Shown here one piece after another: positions 27,301 to 41,058 of a stretch of 64,000 nucleotides of DNA. Numbering within the stretch: position 1 is the stretch's first letter; each line of letters begins with the position of its first letter. The position numbers and the translations under genes were made by a program. The notes beneath the pieces are model-generated. The model had not been told where the DNA came from. It did no database searches and saw only the letters and a program-made list of their open reading frames with translations. Source of the stretch: Penelope pileata (taxonomy: Eukaryota > Chordata > Aves > Galliformes > Cracidae). The stretch is taken from assembly GCA_013396635.1 (NCBI GenBank), contig WBMW01005106.1, positions 1 to 64,000 on the forward strand. The letters run 5' to 3'.

Positions 27301-27680
27301 AGAAAAAGAAGAAAGAAATATGAAAGCTTTTTGACTTTAAAGAATCCTATGAGAGTAAAAATCCTACTCACTAAAAATTATTGGGCCATTTTCACATAAA
27401 TGTTTCTATTTGTTACAGCAGAAAGCATGGAAAAACCAGTTTTCTCACAAGTAGTAAACCTCTTCTCAGTTTTTTTATGATACTGTGTCAAAGGGTGCAT
27501 CACTTCACATACTGATGGGAAAGTAGCAAAAATTATTCATGGCTTTCACGGCCACCAATGTTTAGCAAAGTGAAGGAATAGTCGTGATTCATCCCAGTAC
27601 CAGCAAGGTCATGTCAAGAGCTTGCTGGTACTTGATTTCATAATCATGAAATTAATTATAATTAAATAAATCATGAAATT

Positions 27681-27875
27681 GAGTGTGGTGAGACACTGGA
27701 ACAGGTTGTCCAGAGAACTTGTGGATGCCCCCTCCCTGGAAGTATTCAAAGCCAGGCTGGATGGGGCTTTGGGCAACCTGGTCTAGTGGGAGGTGTCCTT
27801 GCCCATGGCAGGGGGGTTGGAACAAGATGATCTCTAAGGTCCCTTCCAACCTGAACCATTCTATGATTCTGTGAT
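27681..27875 (+). mobile_element. CR1 LINE 3' tail, young type
   Basis: It starts at the ORF2 C-terminal coding block (GAGACACTGGAACAGGTTG) and ends in ATTCTATGATTCTGTGAT. The sequence is close to the reverse complement of the start of the copy at 42153-42703, with about a dozen differences over about 190 bases by eye. They therefore belong to the same recently active subfamily. Only the last ~200 bases were inserted. A repeated AATCATGAAATT occurs just left of the insert (near 27642 and 27669). Confidence 0.95.
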
Positions 27876-27910
27876 CATGCTTTGGCTAAGGTATCATCAG
27901 GCAGCACTTC

Positions 27911-28092
27911 TGTGTGGATGGTGGAAACTTAGCACAGAGACTCAGAGAGGAGTTGAGGTCTCCTCCTATGAGATCTCCAAAAGCCAACTGGCCATGGTGC
28001 TGGGCATCCTGCTCTGGTGTCCCTGCTGGAGCAGGATTGGGCCATATGGACCCAGAGATGCCTCCAGCCTCAGGTATTCTGTGGTTATGTGA
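27911..28092 (+). mobile_element. Second, older CR1 3' tail
   Basis: Only about 35 bases after the preceding CR1 tail, a diverged tail of another CR1 type begins. Landmarks are GAGTTGAGGTCTCCTCCTAT, ATGGTGCTGGGCATCCTGCT and a decayed octamer end ATTCTGTGGTTATGTGA at about 28075-28091. Orientation is the same as its neighbour. The two tails belong to different subfamilies, so they represent two independent insertions. Confidence 0.8.
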
Positions 28093-31000
28093 AAATATTT
28101 AAGTGGAGTGTTTGCATCTATCTACATCAAACTCTAACTTAGGTTAATTACACTTTGCACAACTCACCATTAAAAACATTAAAAGGTGACAAGGTTTACT
28201 CAAGTTGCTCCCATCCTGAAGCAAACACTTATGTTCTGCCCTCACTGGAGTTGACAACTTTTTTTGACATTACTCAACTATACTGAAAGCTATAGCATAA
28301 TCAAACTCTAATTGTGAAGTACAGCAGGACCAAAGCGTGCCATCTCACAGCTTTAAGTATCTTCTAAAGATGCTTCAAGGGCCTACAATTAACCTGAGAT
28401 GCAGACAGGTAAGGTTGATAGGTAATAATTACGTTAACTATATATTCATGTGCATACATCTACGTATCTACATTGCTGCATGTTCTTCATGTTGCTTTTC
28501 TTCTGTAGAGGTAATGTCACCTTCTCTCTTTATCAGTTTCCCCACACAAAGAGTGAGACCAAATAGGGTGTCTGAGACACAGTGTTTCATATACACATTA
28601 CTTGTATAAATGTGTTTGTGTATATGTTCATATAATCAAAAATCAAGTAGGGCAAACCTTATTTGAGCCATTCTTGAATACTAGAATTTTAATAGGAATA
28701 TTTTGCTGTATCATGCAAAAAAGCAGTAGTTTACTTTTTCTCCACACTCCATTTTTTCCTTCTTCTTACATTAAAAATATATTAAAATACTTAAATTGCA
28801 AAATCAAATCACAGAAATATCATACTGTAAACTTCACCTCAGCTTCCATAAGCATGTGCATTTGCATGATCTCAAGTTGCATGTTTAGAGATTTATTACC
28901 CATAGGACTCTGCCTCATTTAAATAACAATTTGTTATCCCCAGTTTCTCTGTGTATCTTATTTTCTATATCCACCAGACGTTATGTAATATGAGCAATTT
29001 AAATCTTGCAGCAGTTCAGCATCATTAGTTTCTTAATGGGTGCCAGGGACGGAAGAAAGGCAGCAGGAGAGAGCAATGGTGTACGCAGGGTGAAGTTAGC
29101 AAAGCAACGGAGATAAAGAAGGGTGCTGATCGGAGCATGAGAGCTACATATGGAGAGATTCTGGCTGAAGCAGAGTGTAAGTAGAAAAACATATCCTAAA
29201 AATAAGCAGGTAGAGAGGGAGATTTTACTGTCTCTGTGTTCAAAGATGGCTTTGGGACCTTGAAAGTTCGTACCCACTTCGGTGAAGATAGTTTTCCTTT
29301 AAGCGGCTTCAATATACATACACCTAAAAACGGGTTTTCACACAAAGATACAAAATACATTCTGTGTATTTGTCGTGGGGTATGATTTCAGAATGTGTGG
29401 CTTTTATAAATTTGATTCATGATTTTTGAATGCACTGAAGTTACTTGCTGTGAGGTATGTGTTTTCTGTTCAGATTAAATCACATGAGAGACTGGCTTCA
29501 ACAGATTTTGTAACATTGGAACTACCCAGAACTAGAGGTCCTACCAGAAAAATCATGTATTCTCTAAAATACCACTTTTCTTGAATATTTAAGGCACATT
29601 AATACTGACCAATATAATTACGTCAGGCACAGCTAAAAGTATTTAATTCAAATGAGTTTATATCTATAAATTATAATCTCAGATAAAATACATTTATATT
29701 TTAATATGTCATTGCTTAATTATATGATGAATTAAATTAGTTTATTATTATTTTTATTCTCCATAATACCATATTCCAAAATGATTTGCAAATATTTAGA
29801 GATCCTAGTTAATATGTTTGATATTCCTTTTTTGTTTCTTCTTCATTTTCTTTTTTTTAATTTGACTAATCCTCAGAGGTAGCAATTCTGTAGAATTTTT
29901 TTCCAGTGTCTTTTCACAGTACATTCATTCATATACATCATGCCAGTAGCATCTCCACTGATACAGTGCTTCTCAGCTTTGATATTTCCAGACAAAGAAA
30001 CAAACAAAACCCTAAAAAATGTAATTTAAGAGGGGAATGTATGGTGTATATACAGCCTTGTAAACAAATCTCTGCTGATTTGGAGCTGATGATGAATCTG
30101 GCCAAATCTGTCAGCACAATGGGTAGGACTGGTCTCAGTTTGAGACACCCATGACATGCTTTCTGTAGCCTTCACTCGTCAACAGGGCAGTGAAACAGGC
30201 ACTTGTAGGGCATGTTTCTTGTGGATGGTGGCACATGAATGGGCTGAAGCATGTCTTACAAAGACCATTTCTCTCCACAGATGAACAAGAGGTTCCTGAG
30301 AGACTAGTTGATATGCCAACATCTGCACTACAGCTAGATAAGATGAATTCCACCAAGAATCCCAAGAGCACATTTGGATCTGTAAGATTTGTTGTCCATC
30401 AACAAATCAAACAAAAATGTCTACTCTTATAATGTAAACACCAATATAATTAAAATAGTAGTAATACTGTTTCCCAGCTACGGGCACTTGGAAAAATTTC
30501 CAGCATAATTTTTGATTTTCAGGTGCAACTTGTGCAATGAATTCTGAATGAATCATCTGCCAGTGTGTATAGGAGAAATTTAAATCAACTGACAGATCAG
30601 GTTATTCACCGTCAATATTTAAAAAGCAGTACTGGGTGTCTGGATCCAGAGTAAGCCTCGCTAACCATTAGACTTCTCTGTAAAGACTCTGGCTGAAGTA
30701 CTGATAACACATATGAACTGTGTGCTAGTGAGCCATTCAGATCAGTAATACAGTAACCTCATGCAAATTTAGAGCCAGATGGACATTTTTGGTTTATGGA
30801 GATACTGATTTGCATCATCTCACAGGGGAGATGCCTAGTTGTGGTTCTCTAGAAGCACTGCTTGACACTGCTAGAGAGGTGAGACCATCCTGTGGAGATG
30901 GAAGGGGCATTTCAGTGAAAGCTCTCTTCTGCAGAGTTTTCAGACTTTTTGTAAGTTACACCACCAAAGACCACGCTCCAGGTATTTACTGAAAATGATG

Positions 31001-32330
31001 CTCATTTGTCTTTCCGCAACATTGCAGTTCTTGAATGAAACACAAAAAAGAGGAAAGGAAGAGAGAGTTTTTCCATTCACAGACACCTGAACATGGTGTC
31101 TTCATTGTACATTATGCATCTCAACATCACCTGAAAATATTCCTGTGTAAAAGTAGTGTCTGAAGGCAATACCCGCTTCTACATTCACTTCTTCAATAAC
31201 ACGTCCTATATTAACTTTACTTGTGGAGAAACAATCCTACCTGGGTGAAGATAGTAAAGTCTTCACAGAAAAAAGAAAAAAAAAAAGAAATTTCTTTATA
31301 AACGCATACTGACTGGATGAAAGATAAATCCAGTTCATCTTTAAGCACATTATTTAGTTGTGCATCACTGAGGAATCCAGCTAGATTACATATATTTGGG
31401 TTTCTGTCAAATATCGGCCATGTGTGTTATATAAACTTCCTATTTCAGCCAGAGCCATATCACAAGAAATTGATTGCCTTAGGTGTATCAAAAATACTGA
31501 AGATCGGCTATTTGATTCCACCTGCTAAGGAACACACAGACAGCTTTCATAACTATCTGTTTAGCTATCAACTGACATAGGATCACAGATTTTCCTGAGC
31601 TTGTAAAATCTCGTCCCTAAAAAACTCTACAAATAAAGTGCCTCCTGGGGAAGGTCTCTGGAAGGATCCTGCTTCCAAACAGCTCAGTTTGAGAGAATAT
31701 GAGCTGGCAGTACCAAAAAGCCTGTGAGGAACTGCTTGAGTAATTTCACAACTCACACAATCACATTTCAGTTCCTGCCCACGTTTTCCAGAGCAGCTTA
31801 ATTTATTGTCATAGATAAAGCCAGATCATCTTTCATCCTAAATGGTGAATCAATCTTCTCTCATTGAGGTGCTCCTGTCAAGCAGAGGGACGAGGTTAGA
31901 GGATGTATGTTCTGTAAAGTGTAATAGCCACAAATAGAAAGAGCCTTCACCAGGACTTTCTGAAATAGAAACTTTACTAAAAACAGTAATTGACATTTTC
32001 TTTATGTTCTCTGCTCAGTTTGGTTAGGAAAAAACAAGATATCTTGCAGACATCTATATAGCAGGACACACTACCCAAGTGGCAGCACAAATTCATATTA
32101 ATCCGTGTTATAGTAAACACAGAGATCAGCGCTACCGTATTCTAAGAGAACAGATTTTAATGGCAACTCCAGAATAACCTGTTCTCCAAGTAATTTTCTG
32201 ATATCAAAGATCTAAAAGGTCATATCAATACAATCATCACACTTATGCACAACACAGAGAAGAAAGAAAATAGTATCACTTTCCATAGAATTGTCTGAGG
32301 GTTAAAACAATGGCAGTTTATAGACCAAAG
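28093..32330. other. Unique AT-rich sequence, no gene seen
   Basis: Short frames only. Near 30100-30400 overlapping short frames occur on both strands without a clear coding bias. There is an A-rich run at about 31265-31290. Nothing is recognised. Confidence 0.45.
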
Positions 32331-32684
32331 AAGTGGAAAAAGGTCTCTGGGGAGATCTCATCGTGGCTTTCCAATGCTTAAAAGGAGTTTACAATCAGGA
32401 AGGAGACTGACTTTTGACACAGGCAGATAGTGATAGGAAAAGGGACTTTAAAAGAGGGGATATTTAAGTTAGAAGTTAGGAGTAAATTCTTTACTCAGTG
32501 GGAGATAAGGCACTGGAACAGGTTTCCCAGAGAAGTTGTGGGTGTCCTATCCCTGGACTTGTTTAATGCCAGATTGGACGAGGCCCTGGGCAGCCTAATC
32601 TAGTAGCTGTCAACCTTATCTACGGCAGGTGAGTTGGAACTAGATAATCTTTAAGGTCCCTCCCAATCTAAGCCATTCTATGAA
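32331..32684 (+). mobile_element. CR1 LINE 3' end
   Basis: The copy begins at the GGAGATCTCATCGTGGCTTT block in the ORF2 C-terminal region. It retains GGCACTGGAACAGG and CAGAGAAGTTGTGG and ends in a decayed octamer (CCATTCTATGAAAATCAC). There are no open frames. Divergence is moderate. Confidence 0.92.
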
Positions 32685-35600
32685 AATCACAAGACCATAA
32701 AGATTAAGCCCTGTATCTAAGAGGATTTCAGTGCAATTGTCTCATTTGGTCATATCTCCAGTAATTATATCAGAAGTAGATATTTTTTTCAGTTAGCTTA
32801 CTTAGAATAAAAACTGTGCAAATTAATTTCATCTGTATAAAAGGTATTCCTAAACTTATTCTATTCAATAATTTCTGAAAATGTTTCATGCTTTCTGGTA
32901 CTCCCACAGGCCCTATCAGTTTTCATCCATCATATTTCTCAGTTTAAGTTCAGTTTGATAATATTTTTTTTGTGTGTGTGTGTGTGTGAATGGAAAAAAA
33001 CTAATTTAGGTAATTCTCATGAATTTTTGACTATTTGTATGAGAAGAGACTGTAAAAGAATGAGAGCCGATTTCTATCTTGTTAGACAATGGCCATCTTA
33101 AACTAACATCCAACAATTGCTGCACTGTCTCTGCAAGGAATTGAAATTTTAAAAAGATAATTAGCGTTGTAAGGAAAACAAAAGCAAAAAATACAGATGA
33201 TGTATTGCATTGCATCATCTGTTCCATCTCCATGTCTGAAAATGATGATTGTAATTCTGCAAAGATCCAATTCTAGGATACTAATCTCTACCCTCTCCCT
33301 TCCCTTCCTTCCTTTTAAAATGTAGTTATGGAATTAAATACTGAAATTACAGGAAGAAATATAGAAAGTGACCAAAACCAGTTAGTTGATGGATGTTTGT
33401 AGATCTCAACAAAATTAGAGTTCGATAGGAGATCTGATTATACCCAGGTGTGTTATATTCTTGCCAAGCAGCACTGGTTTATTTCAATGTGGATAAAAGT
33501 ATATCAGACTATTTTTTTATACAACAGGGCTGACTTATTACAAAAGGAATTTTAATTCTGTTTATTCTGCTGAGATAGAAAACTTCATTAGAAAGCAGAG
33601 AGGGAAAGCAAGGATGCAAAGGTCTTGTTCCAAGCTATAATGCTTAGAGATGTTCTCCACTTTCTAGGCCGAACATATGGCTGCTCACCTCCAGCTGGCG
33701 TGCTGAGGACATGGAGAACATGGGTCAATTGTTCCTCTCTATTTTCCTCCTTCCCACCAACTTTCCATGAGAATACATTTTGGACACATAAGACATGAAG
33801 GAGTGAAGAGTGCACCAAGGAAGTAGCTGAGGCCAACGCCAAACACATCTCTCCGATACTACCACATGTTTTTGAGTGCCTTTCTTCCTGAACTCCAAAT
33901 AACCATTGTAACTGGTTCATTCTCATTCACTTCACTCTCTGGCACTCCTACTCCATGAACACTGATATGAGGGCCTATTAATGCAATTAGATGTCTCATC
34001 TTCTCCATTGTCAGAAGTAACTTTGTACTTTCACATGGAAGAGTTTGTCTGACATTGGTCTGGATCTCTAGAACAAGTAGTTGAATATTTTGGAAAAGAT
34101 TATTTTTCTTCTCTTTAGCATGATATCCTAATTACTTTCCTAAACCTTTAAAAACAATGACTGTTTTTGCAGACTCCTTGGACATTAAAATTGTAAAGGA
34201 GTGGTTCAGTCTATCAAAAACTCAAAAATATATTCATTCACATATGCAACAATTTTGCCCATCAATTTAAAAGCAAATAGGCTGTGCCCAAACTGAACCG
34301 TTTCCAGAACGCAAACACTACAATGCTGATAAAAGTCAAGCTTCTTGTGAAGGCCAAGAGACATTAGGTTAAAGTAAATTGACCTGATGTCAATTGAAAG
34401 ATGTTTAACAAGAGAGAGACCATGAGGTTTTGCATGCTATGTCTCCTGAAGACCTCGACACTGTAGTTTAAAGTACTTTTTGCCTACTTTTTCATATGTG
34501 TGACATGGAATGGACAGATAGCTTTGATACATAGTAGGGCGTAAAAGATAAGAAAAGAGTAAATATGTCCCATTACATTATTTCTGTAATAGTTAAGTTT
34601 AACTGCTAAGGATGACTAGTTTCATAAAATTTTGCAAAACAAGCTTTGTAGCAATCTCTAAAAATCTTTATTGACTTTTTGAGTAATAAAAATGGAGGAA
34701 ATACTCCAATAAAATTTTTAATAACTACTTTTTTACAGATGTCTTTTCAGAGTGTATTACTACAGTATGTCATCTACAAGCAGGTGTCATTACCCACGAG
34801 TACAAGAAATTATTTAAATAGCAGCGTCTGTGTCTGAAATATCTTACTGTTCGAATTGCAGGCACGTAGGAAGGCATAAGATTCTGTCATCACCAGATGA
34901 CTTAGCAGAATGATCAGATTTAAAGTTGTTGCTGAAGTTTCAGCCCCCATTACAAGGGTGAGCACTAGCCAGATCTGGATATGAAATTTTTGACTGAGCT
35001 GTGTGGCAGGCTCACTGCAAGCACCTTTGCAGAAACTGCCTGCTGTTCTATGGATAATTTTCAGTCCTGTCAGTTGGCATGCTCATTTGTATTACTCACA
35101 GATGTTCCTGAAAAGTCACGTATCCTGGGACCATTTTCATGACACGAGATGAGAAATGAAAGTTCTGTAATTTTAAATTAAACATCTGTAGATTTTCTGA
35201 GTTATCTAGATTTCAAGAAATCGTACTTCAATGTACAGGTTAATTCAGTTTAGTACACTCAAATTCTAAAGGAGCATTGAAGATCTTTATAGCTTATAAG
35301 AACATAAAAGACTATAATTCCAGTAAAACACACAACTCTTGTCTCTCACCACTGAAGAATATCAGAAAAAGCAGGAGAGAAATGAGAATGATTTAAATAT
35401 AATAGTGGCAAAAGCAGTAACAGAACAGTCCTGTAGTTTTCAATTTACTACATAAGATTATTAGCCTTACTTTTTTCGTTGCCTTCTTAGTCTCTCTTAA
35501 TTAACAGTAATGCAGATTCTATATCATTGTGTAGGAAACAGGCCTAACTTCATCCTACCTGTATGAATTCATGTCATTAATATCAATACCTTCGTGTCAA

Positions 35601-37264
35601 TGTCTCTGAAGAAAAAATTCACCAGCGTCTATATACTTTGTCTCAAACTTTTACAGATTTCAAAGGAAAGTCACCAAAAATTTCCACTTTTTCCTTCCAG
35701 ATTCCCTGCTCATGTTTATGTATTCAGATTACGCTAAGACTTTTCTTTTTTAATAGTTCAATAAGCTTGCAATATTCAGAGATATCTTGCAATGGGTCTT
35801 AAAGATTGTATTATTCATGGTATTTGTAGTTATGCACAATACTTGGCAAACTAAAATTTCAAGCACATTTTGTTATGCTAAAAAAAAGCCCTGGTGACTG
35901 CCCTAATTTGACTGTAGGTGTAAGAACCACTCATTAAAATCTAATGTCAGACTCAAAGCTAGCACAAACTTTCATTATGCAAACATGAAATTGACTGGAA
36001 GGGCTAATGAGGGTAGAAAGATACCCAAGATATCGATAGAAAACAATCTACTTCTAACACAGAGATTCTTCCGGGAATTTCCCCCAACTACAATAAAGAT
36101 TTTGTTTACTAATTTTCTAGTACTTGTTAGGTTGAAGAATCATGAAAGTACAGTGAAAAGAATGCGGCGAATCTCAGAAATATTTGTTAATTTAACGATA
36201 TTCTTGACTCAATGATTGTTATTGTCCATGTTCTTAAACTGAACTCTCAATTTTAGTCAGTATTTTATTTTATACTAAAAACAGAGAGAGTAAAAGAAAT
36301 TGATTAATGGATTTAATGCTTTAATGCTCCTTTCATATAACGGATTTACATTCCACAGATTTCAGACTTCTATTTTCTTTAAAAATAAATTCAGGTGCGT
36401 AGTTTAAATGGACACACGGGGGAAAAAAAATAAAGGAAAAGAAATAGGAATAGGGAGAGTTTTGAGTGGTGTTCCTAGCTCTTCTCTTAGGCTGCTGATG
36501 ACTTGAAGCTAATTGTCTCACCTTAAAATTATTGTTTTAGCTTTAATCATTAAAAAGAGAATCTGTTCTTTATCTTTTAGAGATAAAAGCTTCCCAAACC
36601 TACTTTGATAATCTGGTGATGATGAAAGTTGTTGTCTATTTGTAAAAATGATTTGGAAGTTACTACTGAAAAGAACTGTGCATCTTAGGTGCCGTTGTAT
36701 AGTTTATGGTATGAATTTTATGCTATAAAATATAATATAAAATAAATGAGAATTGTTGGACTCTAGAAAAATCAAAGACTTTGGAATAGAATCCCAAAAT
36801 AACTCATATCAGCTGAAGACTATGATTTTGTTCTTATTCTTCCTCAGTTACTAGAAAAAAATGGGAAAAATAACAAATTGAAAGAGAGAGTGTCAGTGTA
36901 ACATCAGTTTATTCCACTATGCTTTGTGATCTTGGCAATAAGGTATTACTAATCCACATCTGTTCAGGCTAGCAGTCTAACGATAATGGAAATGGTTTGC
37001 TCAAGTTTCTGTTTGATATTTACCTTGGGAATGTGAGAATACATTTGTATGTTCTGGGAGGACCATAATCTGAATAAAGAATATTTTTTCCAATAAGCAG
37101 AATTGTAAAATGAAGCTGAATAGTAGAAAGGTGTTTCTTAGCTTTGGTATCAATTCAGCGTTCTTTTAAGGGAAAGATGTACAGCAAGTGCTCAAGCTAT
37201 CATACTATCACATTTAATCTGAAACTTTATTACAAATCTAGCATAAATTGACTTGCTAATGACA
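32685..37264. other. Unique AT-rich sequence, no gene seen
   Basis: It includes a short TG dinucleotide array at 32971-32988. No gene or further dispersed repeat is recognised. Confidence 0.45.
32971..32988. repeat. TG dinucleotide microsatellite
   Basis: Nine TG units after a T run. Short and perfect. Confidence 0.95.
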
Positions 37265-37633
37265 GGTGGAGCTGTTGGAACTCTGGAGCAGATCCCAAGA
37301 AGGGTCACAAAGGTGATCAAAAGGCTGGAGCACCTCACTTATGAAGAAAGGTTGAGGGTGAAGGACTTGTTTAGTTTGGAAAAGAGGAGGCTCTGGGGCC
37401 TCGTTGTGACCTTCCAGTAACTGAAGGAAATTTATAAGTAGGAGGGGTCTAACTTTTTACACAGTCTAATAGTGATAGGTCGAGGAGGAATGGCTTTAAA
37501 CTAAAAGACAGGAGGTTTGGTTAGATGTTAGGAAGAAATTCTTTACTCAGAAAGCGGTAATGCGCTGGAAGATGTTGCCCGGGGTTACTGTGGATGCCCA
37601 TTCCTGGAGGTGCTCAAGGNGCTATTCTATGAC
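37265..37633 (+). mobile_element. CR1 LINE 3' fragment interrupted at an N
   Basis: The copy starts in ORF2 at the segment for ELLE...RVTKVIKRLEHLTYEERL. It runs through GGAAGAAATTCTTTACTCAG and the CTGGAGGTGCTCAAGG block, then meets N at 37620 and resumes directly at the terminal CTATTCTATGA. Compared with the copy at 13250-13683, about 105 bases that should separate CTCAAGG from CATTCTATG are absent. The N therefore stands for a lost stretch, not for one unknown base. Confidence 0.93.
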
Positions 37634-40600
37634 ATTTAAAAAGAAAAAAAAAAGCGACAATTTTCATTGTTGCAGATACATCTGAATACTCTGAAAAATG
37701 TGCAGCCTGAGACACAAAACTGAAAGCCAAGAACTTGTGACATTTCTTCTAGTATTTAATTGTTGCTTTTATATTAGTAACATCTTGATGAACATTTAAA
37801 CCCTATTTGTTGAAATGGAAGAATTAAATTAAAATCTTTTGATGATTCACAAAGGTCTGCCTTCCTCATTCTAATTATAGCAGCTTTATTATGAATCTCT
37901 GTATTAAAGTACACCCTTATGTGTTATTATACATCAACTTTTCCCATAAAGTAGAATTTAAGTCTCAGTTTAGTAAAGTTTTTATGCATATATATTACTT
38001 CAAGAAAGAGTAGTGACGCTGACTGAACAGCACAAGGAGATCTAATCAATTTTAAATATTAACTAAAACCTATTCTGAAATTGGTAATAATAGTTGGCAT
38101 GGTTTACATAGGTTTTTTGTTTGTTCGTGAATCTCTCACCAGTTTGTAAAAGAGAAAAATACAATTAGGAGTGTTACAGATGAGAAAAAATTCACAAAGA
38201 GGAAAGATTATTTCTACATTACTAGAGTTTTGGAAGAATGTCAGAACAATGAGTCAGATGTAGATAGTTTTTCTCTCAGTAGACCATAGTGCTTAACAAC
38301 ATTATATGGAAAGAAACACTACAAGTCTCTTATTTTATCCAAAAAATTACTTTTTTTTTTTGGTAGATTACCACTATTTTGTAGAATAGGGGCAAGAGTA
38401 CAGATGAAATTACTATGCACAGTAATGCTGTCTGCAGCTTCTGATTACTGATTACATACATTAAACACAACCCCTAAAATATGATAGATTTGATCAATAT
38501 CTCAGTAAGGACACAGGAAACCCAAAGAGACTGAAGATCTAGTTAAAGCAGATTTCTTGTTCTTATTATCCTAACCTTTATAGCTGTCTAGACTCTCAAA
38601 ATCCCAATGAGGTAGAGAAATAGTGTTATTCCATTTGCAATACATGTTTATTTAATATTTACAGAAGACAACTAAGTTACTTAGGAAAAAATAAACTAGA
38701 AAACTGGCAATGTAGAAATTTAACTAAGTAAATGTCAACCTCTGTACCAGCTCTGCTCTTCTTTCGGTTTTCACAGTGGAAAAACAATGCTCTCTGGCAC
38801 AGTGTGTTGCATCCTAAAATCAGTCAGAAGTACTGAACAATAATAGGACTCATTTCTCACAGCTGAAAACAAAGCAAACTTAAGGCTGTCAGCTGAAAAT
38901 GTAGAAATCTATACAGTATAAATCTAAATGTTTGGGCAGTAACACCTGTTTGCTGCAAGTAGATCAAAGATGCAGTCCCTTAGGATTTCCACAAGTACTT
39001 AGAAGTGTCTGCAAAGCACACAACGACTTTCATCTGCTTTAATAATAGGTTTATATCTTCATATATAAGAATGCATAACATCACACAGAAGCTTTGGGGC
39101 AGAACAGCAAAGGAGACCCTAAGCTGCAAGCTAGTGCCACCATCTTTGTCACAAGATAAACCCAAGACTTGACTCTTTCCACAGAGCAATCAAACTTTTC
39201 AATTTCTACAGCCCTATTTCAACTGCAGTAGGTTGAAGGTTCTTTCTCATTTTCTGCTCAAATTTTGATTTCATCTTAAGAACGGGGAAAGCATAATATT
39301 TGCAGGTGCAGGTAACAATGGAGAAGTGGAGAAGAGCGAAAGAATTCTAACATTTCCAGCCCTTCAAAATCAATGGCTAGAGTAGCTGACCACAATCACA
39401 AAACAAGGAAAGAGTCTTGTACCTTTCTGAACGTAAATTTGAGAGGTCAGTAGCTGTGAACTTCTGCATTGAACTCTGTTCTCTGTGCATGGGGTGACAG
39501 AGCTGCATATATAACATTAATTCACTGAAATAGTTTTAGAGTTAATTCACGGGAAAAAAATGCCAGCATATATAGTGAAATCTATATAATAAATATTTTC
39601 AATTATCCCAGAATTTGAACATTCACCTAGAAAATGCTAATGATCTCTATCTGTTGGACCAGTTAAATGGGGTCTGAGCTTGGATCTTAGCAGGTTTGTG
39701 TCTGACTCCTCGGTCCACTGCAGACATGAGTCTGATGCTTTAGGAAGGTGTTGCGGATATATCTATGCTACATGATAGAGCATAGGGCAAAAAGCACCCT
39801 CATACTATTAAAGAGAAATTCAGATATCATTTCTGACATCAGTCTCAAGTTCTAAAGTCTGGTTTGTCTCATCAAGATTTAGCTGGACACTGTGTCCTAA
39901 ACAAAGAACAGACTTCTCGAATCATTCTAATTATATTAGCAGACATTACAAACAAGATGAAATAAACATTCCTAGATCCAAAGTAGTCTCACTGGTACTT
40001 ATCCGAGTGTTACACGTTCATCATAGGAATACCATTTGACTTTCTACACTTCAGCTCACCAACCTGCTTGTAAAAGGGTAGTATCTGAACTTCCAAAATG
40101 TAGTTTGAAAATAAACCAAGAGGGTTAAAAGTGCGTAGGAAATGTGATAATAAAGGCAATAGAAATATCTAAAACAAATACTTGAAAATGAATTTGAATC
40201 TTCTACAGTAAATGTTATTGAAATAAAAACTGCACTTACTTACATTTATCAGGGGTTGCTTCCATCCGTTCCTTCAAAAAATGAAATATGCTATTTTTAT
40301 GTAGTTCAAAGAAATCTTCCACCAGCAGAAATTCCCCTTTTTTCAGTTATTTGTGGTAGGGAATTAACTCATTTTTAAGTCAAGGCCTAATAAAATCAAT
40401 TCAAACTGAAAGTACATACATGTAGCTATATAATACAATCACTGAAAACCACTCTCTGGCTAATTGAAGTACTTAAAAAATAAAAAACAGAAAAAATCCC
40501 ACAACAAACAGAGATCATCTACCTCTTCGACAGGATTTTCAAGATGAAAAGTCTTTTCATTCTAATTTTCTACTGAAAAGCCTGACTTAAAAAATAAAGC

Positions 40601-40868
40601 ATCAACTACATGCATACATATGTAGACTAGAAATTTAAATTTTTGCATTACAAGATAAAAATAAAATACAAAAAGCCTTCATTGGAATTGTGTTCCAGAG
40701 TTTTCTTCCTCTCTACACGACATGTCACAATGTATTATCACAAATATAAGTTCATTTTTTTTTTTCAGTGAAAAGACTGTTTTCTCCTGCTTTTACGAAT
40801 GCTGCTATTGTTATTAAAACAAGGGAAAAAAAGTTAAAACCAGTTTTGTTTTAACAATGAGTCAATAA
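37634..40868. other. Unique AT-rich sequence, no gene seen
   Basis: No recognised gene or repeat. Short T runs occur (for example 38350-38360). Confidence 0.45.
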
Positions 40869-41058
40869 GCATTGGAAGAGTGCCCAGAGAGGTTTTAGAA
40901 TCCATCCCTGGAGATTTTCAGATTTTGACTAGATGAATCCCTGAGAAACCTGATTTAACTTTGACAGTAGCTTTGCTTTAAAAAGGAGCTTGGACAAAGT
41001 ATACTCTAAAGGTTCCTTCCAACCTAAATTATTCAGTGATTATTCTTATTCTGTGACT
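40869..41058 (+). mobile_element. Old CR1 3' tail
   Basis: A diverged tail that keeps GAAGAGTGCCCAGAGAGGTT, ATCCATCCCTGGAGATTTTC, TCCTTCCAACCTAAATTATT and a degraded octamer end (TTATTCTGTGACTG). The AT-enriched divergence suggests it is older than the neighbouring copies. Confidence 0.75.

Larger units (their letters stand above)
20096..27680. other. Long unique AT-rich region with simple repeats
   Basis: About 7.6 kb with no recognised gene. It holds a 24-base T run (22882-22905), a short CTGTCTGCA tandem array (about 22811-22840), CAAA arrays at 24669-24692 and 27068-27100, and ATT-rich runs near 22238-22262. One protein-like minus-strand frame (24068-24379) is listed separately. A 160-codon minus frame at 23114-23596 was considered and rejected as a gene. 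A modestly GC-richer patch at about 26160-26340 is unexplained. Confidence 0.45.
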
